DNA from: Gemmatimonadota bacterium
GTDB taxonomy: Bacteria > Latescibacterota > UBA2968 > UBA8231
Direction of reading: 5' to 3'
NCBI GenBank assembly: GCA_026706165.1
Contig: JAPOZF010000212.1
Coordinates: 1,798-12,003, forward strand
DNA: 10,206 nt
The position numbers were made by a program, and so were the translations under genes. The notes beneath the pieces were generated by a model that saw only the letters and a list, made by a program, of their open reading frames with translations, did no database searches and had not been told where the DNA came from. Shown in pieces: positions 6,434 through 10,206 of this stretch (the stretch's first letter is position 1; each line of letters starts with the position of its first letter).

Positions 6434-6448
6434 TATGTCTCAGCCTCC

Positions 6449-7579
6449 CTACACCAACTCGCCCAAAACCCCCAAAAACCGCTCCACATCGCCACTGTTG
6501 TTGTACAAATGCCCAGAGACCCGCACCCGTCCGTATTCCCCCCACACCAACACCCCTCGGTCGGCAAGGGCCTCACACAACCCGTGCGCGTCGTCGTCCG
6601 CAAAACAGGTATTGCCCGAGCGCTGCGGCCGCGCACTCGGTGAAATAACCTGCCGCCCGAGACGCTCCAGCCCAGCGCTGATTTGTTCGGACAAGTCGCG
6701 GTTGTGACCCTCTATCCGCTCAATCCCCACGTCCAATAGCCGCCCCAAAGCGTAGTCGAGGTAGAGCACTGCTACCATGGCCGGATTTCCCGGCTCCATT
6801 TTATCGGGCATCGGCTTTTCGGCGGCATCTGGTTCGCGCACAGGCCCTTGCGCCGGCCACACCGCCAAGTTGCGCCAGCCAAAAGCCGTGGAGCGCACTT
6901 GCGCCTCGGCCCGTTGGCTCAAATAACACGGCGCAACCCCGTGCGTCGCCAACAGCCACTTGTAGCACGAACTGACGCACAAGTCAGTACACGCCGCCGG
7001 CACGGCAACCGCGCCCGCAGCGTGCGTTGCATCGACCGCCAAGAGCACGTCGCGTCCAGCAAGCCCGTCCGCAAGCTGCTCGATATCGAGGTTTTGCCCT
7101 GTGTAAAAGCTGACTTGACTCACAGCCAAGACCCGAGTGCGCTCATCGACCGCAGCCAACAGATCTTCCTCCCGCACCAGCCAATCGCAATGCGGCACCA
7201 GCCGCAGTTCGACCCCTTGCTCGCGCACGTTGCGCCAATTGTACGCCACCGAGGGAAATTCCAAATTGGTGGTGACCACGTTGTCGCCCGGCCGCCAGTC
7301 CAAGCCCCGCGCCAACCAAGCCATGCCCTCGGCCGCCGAAGGCGTAAAGGCGATCCGCTCAGCCGGAACGCCCCACAACTGACCCATGCGCTGGCGGCAG
7401 CTCTCGCCGCGGGCGTAGATAGCACGACGCCCGCGGTCGCCGCTGCTTTTGTCTCTGGCAAACTCCGCGTAGGTCGCATCCTGTCCTTTTAACCAAGGAG
7501 CTTCGCCCCCCGTGCAGAGATGAGTCACTGCGTCGAGCCCGACGAAATCCGCGGGCGGAATGAGGCTTTTGCTTGTCAT
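6449..7579 (-). CDS. Class V aminotransferase (PLP-dependent, cysteine desulfurase/isopenicillin-N-epimerase-like fold)
   Basis: A 376-residue pyridoxal-phosphate enzyme of fold type I, aminotransferase class V. Visible landmarks are SAAEG (81-85) for the cofactor phosphate, LEFPS (106-110), the ring-binding AVDATHAAGA (Asp183, His186), the Schiff-base lysine Lys207 in SSCYKWLL, and the C-terminal RVRVSGHLYN (351-360) that usually contacts the substrate. No cysteine-bearing desulfurase loop is evident, so transamination, epimerisation or lyase chemistry is as likely as desulfuration. The ATG at 7579 has AGGAAG 4 bases upstream, overlapping the stop of the RecG-derived frame, so the two were probably co-transcribed in the source genome. 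Codon use (more TTT, TTG and AAA) differs from the left half of the window. Confidence 0.88.
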   Translation of the reverse strand: MTSKSLIPPADFVGLDAVTHLCTGGEAPWLKGQDATYAEFARDKSSGDRGRRAIYARGESCRQRMGQLWGVPAERIAFTPSAAEGMAWLARGLDWRPGDNVVTTNLEFPSVAYNWRNVREQGVELRLVPHCDWLVREEDLLAAVDERTRVLAVSQVSFYTGQNLDIEQLADGLAGRDVLLAVDATHAAGAVAVPAACTDLCVSSCYKWLLATHGVAPCYLSQRAEAQVRSTAFGWRNLAVWPAQGPVREPDAAEKPMPDKMEPGNPAMVAVLYLDYALGRLLDVGIERIEGHNRDLSEQISAGLERLGRQVISPSARPQRSGNTCFADDDAHGLCEALADRGVLVWGEYGRVRVSGHLYNNSGDVERFLGVLGELV

Positions 7580-7587
7580 AGCACTTC

Positions 7588-8505
7588 CTATTCGCTGTCT
7601 ACAATCCGCATGGCTTCTTCGCGCGCGCCTTGCAGCAAGTCTCCGTCGGCGACCAAATCCGCCGCCTTAAATGTGGGCATCCCGGCCTGGCGTACGCCGA
7701 AAAACTCGCCGGGGCCGCGCAGTTGCAAATCCTTTTCCGCGATCTCAAATCCATCTTGGGTGCGCTCCATGGTCTGGAGCCGCTCGCGCGAATCCGCCAG
7801 CTCGGCCCCGGCGTGGGCGTAGCTGATGAGGATGCAAAACGACTGCTCGCCGCCGCGCCCCACGCGGCCGCGCAACTGGTGCAATTGCGCTAAGCCAAAG
7901 CGCTCGGCGTGTTCGATAATCATCACCGTGGCATTGGGCACATCCACGCCGACCTCAACGACCGTGGTACAGACCAAGACTTGGACCCGGTTTTGCTTAA
8001 AATCCTCCATGACCGCGGCCTTTTCTTCGGCCGCCATGCGCCCGTGCAGCAGGGCCACCGCAAATTCGGCCAACGGGCCGTGGCGCAACTCGTCGTAGGC
8101 TTCGACCGCGGATTTGTAATCCGCCTTTTCCGACTCTTCGATCAGCGGATATACCACGTACAGGTCCCAGTCGTCCTCGGTGATTTCAAGGATGCCGCCG
8201 GGTATCTCGATGCCGACGTTGTTGTGGAGGATGTCGATGCGACCGTATTCACTGACGCACTCCTGGGCGATGCGGTTGCAGTCCGCAGCGTTACTGACAT
8301 CGGCCTGGGCAGTGAAGCAGGTCCCACCCTCCCCTTCAATGAGGCGCCTAGTCTCCTCGGCGGCATCAAGGTTGTAGTCGACGAGCATGACGCGCGCCCC
8401 CTCGCGGGCGAAGAGCATTGCTGCCGCCTTGCCGTTGCCGATGCCTGGCCCGACCGAACCTGCTCCCGTCACGATTGCCGTCTTGTCCCGTATGCGGTCT
8501 CCCAT
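7588..8505 (-). CDS. Chimeric frame: SDR dehydrogenase N-terminus joined in frame to RecG helicase C-terminus
   Basis: From the ATG at 8505 (AAAGAGG about 9 bases upstream) the frame encodes 305 residues; an upstream GTG/ATG-like extension to 8556 is unlikely. The first about 115 residues are the front of a classical SDR: TGAG-SVGPGIG cofactor motif, DVSNAAD, HNNVGIE and EITEDDWD. The catalytic Ser and Tyr-x-x-x-Lys are absent because the sequence changes at 8157-8166 to RecG: YPLIEESEK, then ALLHGRM (motif IV), TTVVEVGVDVPNA (motif V), QLHQLRGRVGRG (motif VI), and the RecG tail with LRGPGEFFGVRQAGMP. The RecG wedge domain, Walker A and DEAH motor motifs are missing. Neither half should work by itself in its family role. 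The join may be a true deletion fusion or an assembly artefact. Confidence 0.8.
   Translation of the reverse strand: MGDRIRDKTAIVTGAGSVGPGIGNGKAAAMLFAREGARVMLVDYNLDAAEETRRLIEGEGGTCFTAQADVSNAADCNRIAQECVSEYGRIDILHNNVGIEIPGGILEITEDDWDLYVVYPLIEESEKADYKSAVEAYDELRHGPLAEFAVALLHGRMAAEEKAAVMEDFKQNRVQVLVCTTVVEVGVDVPNATVMIIEHAERFGLAQLHQLRGRVGRGGEQSFCILISYAHAGAELADSRERLQTMERTQDGFEIAEKDLQLRGPGEFFGVRQAGMPTFKAADLVADGDLLQGAREEAMRIVDSE
8157..8166 (-). other. Junction between SDR and RecG sequence
   Basis: The minus strand reads EDDWD (SDR-like; the family would continue roughly with LVMDVNLKG) and then LYVVYPLIEESEK (RecG-like). The crossover falls within about ten bases here. The exact point cannot be fixed because the codons for Leu-Tyr could belong to either parent. 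Confidence 0.7.
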
Positions 8506-8620
8506 TGGTGTGAGCCTCTTTCTCGATGAGCGTAGTAGTGGCGGACATGATACCACCGCAGGGCGAAGGCAACGAGAGAGGGCGTAAATCGGATGGCTGA
8601 AACGCCGGTACGGTTCGCTC

Positions 8621-10045
8621 CTATAGTTGAAAGCGCAGAGAATACAGATCGGCGTCCTTCATCAGGAACCGCAATCGCACCGGCTTGCCCGCCAGCTCGC
8701 TCACTGAGCAGCCGTCCTTCCACGAAACGGAGCGTGCGATCTCATCGCCTATCAACTCGCGGCACTCATTCAACCTATAGCCGGGCACAGGTGTGCCCTC
8801 AGCGTCCTGGAGTTCGACCCTGATGCTCCCGGCAGCGCTGGTGGAGTAGTTGACCTCCAACTGCTTGCCTGAGAACGTGAACGGACGGGTGGTCATCTCC
8901 CCGCCGTCGTAGGGTGCGTTGAGCGATGTAAAGCCGTCGAGGCGCAAAGTCATCCGCTCGAGGTAAGCCGTCTTCTGGCCGTAGTTGCGGTTCACATACA
9001 GCGACATCTCGGTGGGACCGGTCTGCACCACGCCGCAGGCCGGATAGTTGTTCCGCGTCGTCCAGTTGCTGAGACCGATGCCCGGCCTAACGAAACTCTC
9101 CCTGAACGTGAAGTCGTACGTCGTCGTGCCGGCCCGGGACGTGAGGAATACCCCGTCCGCCACATCTCCCGCGCCGCCGGCCCTCTCATCGACCTCGTCA
9201 TCGTAGAACCGCCGCACCTCTTCAGTGATCACACGACTGCGGGCAAAGGCGATGTCGTCTTCCCGGGAAATGTGACGCAAGTCCGCGAAGAAGATACGGC
9301 CGGGCATTGAGATGTAGATGTGAGGTGCGCGGAAATAGGGTTGGGTCTGGTTCGTGTAGAGATGCTCGGACGGAGTTGTCGTGCCCGTATTGCTGTACTC
9401 CATCAAGGTGGGTCCCGTCCAGTTGACGAAATCCTCGGAGGTCGCCCTCGCCGTGGCGCGTCTACCGTCCTCCATGTGACGGGCGTAGAGCAGGTAGAGG
9501 TCCTCCATCTCCGACCAGAACATTACGTTGTTCGCATCGAAATGGTTCACCAATTCGCTGGGCACTATGACTTCGTCGCGTATCTTTCTCCAATGAATGC
9601 CATCGGACGAAACGTAGCCGGCCAGTCCGCCCCTCTCGAATGAGTTTGCCTTGTACCGCTCGGACTCGGGTACTCCGGCGCGACCGTCGACAAACGGGTA
9701 GAGAGGCTGGCCCCTGACGATGGCGTTGTTCTCGGTAGACCCTTCCACCTCCACGAGTCCCAGGCTGGGCTTCGTCCAGTTGACTCCGTTTGTGCTCTCC
9801 GCGTAGCACGAGTAGGTCATGTCGCCCCTGTAGTACATGCGGTAGATGTCGCCGTCCTTGATGACTGAGGTGTAGAAGGACCGAGATCCAGCAGGCTCGC
9901 GCTCCCACTGTTGGTCGTACTCGATGGCAACCCCGCCCGGCCTCGGCTCCTGGAGCTTGAGCCTTGCGTCGTTGAGGCTTTCGACCAGGAAGTTGTCCAC
10001 GAACAGCTCCCGCCTCGAACCAATATCAGTGATTGCAGTTGGCAC
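8621..10045 (-). CDS. GH32/GH43-like five-bladed propeller glycosidase homologue with C-terminal beta-sandwich
   Basis: A 474-residue protein related to the furanosidase-type propeller hydrolases (GH32/43/68 clan) and common in Planctomycetes and similar bacteria. It begins with IGSRRELFVDNFLVESL, followed by blade motifs such as YRMYYRG (68-74), STNGVNWTKPSLG (84-96), GYVSSDGIHWRKI (143-155) and SEDFVNWTGP. Middle parts hold DGVFLTSR and RNNYPACGVV. The last about 95 residues (FTFSGKQLEVNYSTSAAGSIRVEL to KDADLYSLRF) form a beta-sandwich typical of this group. No signal peptide is seen, so it should be cytoplasmic. The start is a GTG at 10045 with AAGGAG about 10 bases upstream. Catalytic acids cannot be assigned by eye, so hydrolase activity is inferred. 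It lies 115 bases upstream of the SDR-RecG frame on the same strand. Confidence 0.82.
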   Translation of the reverse strand: MPTAITDIGSRRELFVDNFLVESLNDARLKLQEPRPGGVAIEYDQQWEREPAGSRSFYTSVIKDGDIYRMYYRGDMTYSCYAESTNGVNWTKPSLGLVEVEGSTENNAIVRGQPLYPFVDGRAGVPESERYKANSFERGGLAGYVSSDGIHWRKIRDEVIVPSELVNHFDANNVMFWSEMEDLYLLYARHMEDGRRATARATSEDFVNWTGPTLMEYSNTGTTTPSEHLYTNQTQPYFRAPHIYISMPGRIFFADLRHISREDDIAFARSRVITEEVRRFYDDEVDERAGGAGDVADGVFLTSRAGTTTYDFTFRESFVRPGIGLSNWTTRNNYPACGVVQTGPTEMSLYVNRNYGQKTAYLERMTLRLDGFTSLNAPYDGGEMTTRPFTFSGKQLEVNYSTSAAGSIRVELQDAEGTPVPGYRLNECRELIGDEIARSVSWKDGCSVSELAGKPVRLRFLMKDADLYSLRFQL

Positions 10046-10055
10046 TACCTGTTAT

Positions 10056-10061
10056 CTCCTT
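10056..10061 (-). promoter_or_regulatory. Ribosome binding site for the GTG start at 10045
   Basis: AAGGAG on the minus strand lies 10 bases before the GTG. There is no in-frame ATG nearby, so this site supports the unusual start codon. Confidence 0.6.
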
Positions 10062-10110
10062 AATTCGTCATTGCACACGTCCGGAGACGTATTCACCGCA
10101 CACATTCGAT

Positions 10111-10164
10111 ACCTAGCAGGCCGTTGAAAATCCGGGTTATTCCGGAAATTCGGACGTCCCGGAT
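10111..10164. repeat. Inverted repeat and IS-end-like sequence at the right edge
   Basis: ATCCGGG at 10130-10136 and CCCGGAT at 10158-10164 form a perfect 7-base inverted repeat. The preceding TAGCAGGCCGTTGAAAA (10114-10130) resembles the GTTGAAAA type of end found on some insertion sequences. With no second end in the window this stays a suspicion. Confidence 0.3.
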
Positions 10165-10166
10165 GT

Positions 10167-10206
10167 ATGATTTCCTTTCCCAAGAAAATCGGGTATCAGG
10201 CTAAAC
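10167..10206 (+). CDS. Possible start of a truncated gene at the window edge
   Basis: An ATG at 10167 opens a frame of 13 codons (MISFPKKIGYQAK) that runs off the window. No Shine-Dalgarno precedes it. If the inverted repeat at 10130-10164 is an element end, this could be its transposase, but the visible part is too short to recognise. Confidence 0.2.
   Translation, partial: MISFPKKIGYQAK

Noticed and set aside
6848..7492. Plus-strand frame opposite the aminotransferase
   Set aside because: No motifs; the aminotransferase on the minus strand has its lysine and cofactor motifs in place.
6449..8505. A helicase-aminotransferase defence system
   Set aside because: The helicase part is only the back of ordinary RecG and the aminotransferase resembles metabolic enzymes; nothing points to defence.
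7909..8529. Plus-strand frame crossing the SDR-RecG junction
   Set aside because: Antisense shadow of the chimera; its openness comes from the same codon structure on the other strand.

Overview
This is a bacterial window with mostly high GC content. The carbohydrate gene types here (a cytoplasmic Asp-box sialidase-like propeller, a DUF1080 protein, a large GH32/43-like propeller protein and two SDR dehydrogenases) are typical of polymer-degrading environmental lineages such as Planctomycetes, Latescibacterota, Poribacteria or Hydrogenedentes. Nothing in the sequence fixes the phylum. I see no rRNA, tRNA, CRISPR array or complete transposase.

Layout. Positions 1-59 hold the possible tail of an upstream gene. 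It is followed by a sialidase-like gene (+, 64-1203), a 366-base non-coding gap with GC-rich palindromes, and a HAD-type nucleotidase (-, 1570-2199). That nucleotidase is placed back to back with a small membrane fatty-acid/sterol hydroxylase-like gene (+, 2203-2787). The hydroxylase converges on a DUF1080 gene (-, 2798-3542) that appears frameshifted near its start. Next is an SfsA nuclease fused to a DUF123 domain (+, 3649-4806). A lower-GC HigB/HigA toxin-antitoxin pair (+, 4883-5508) follows, with a visible promoter and an operator-like palindrome. An SDR oxidoreductase (+, 5528-6325) closes the left half; its likely ancestral start codon reads ATC.

The right half is less orderly. After a change in base composition near 6385, the minus strand carries a class V aminotransferase (6449-7579), preceded by an open frame (7588-8505) that is a chimera. 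Its N-terminal third is the front of an SDR dehydrogenase without the catalytic Tyr-Lys. The remainder is the C-terminal part of RecG helicase without motor motifs I-III. A complete GH32/43-like propeller gene (-, 8621-10045) comes next. The right edge has a 7-base inverted repeat and a sequence that might be the end of a mobile element.

The genes do not form one pathway. The glycan-related genes fit use of complex sugars. The toxin-antitoxin pair looks like an acquired module. The SDR-RecG join marks a real rearrangement or an assembly error. I do not see a convincing undescribed multi-gene system. The strongest items for follow-up are the SDR-RecG chimera, the SfsA-DUF123 fusion, and the two apparent start-region lesions (DUF1080 frameshift, SDR ATC start).
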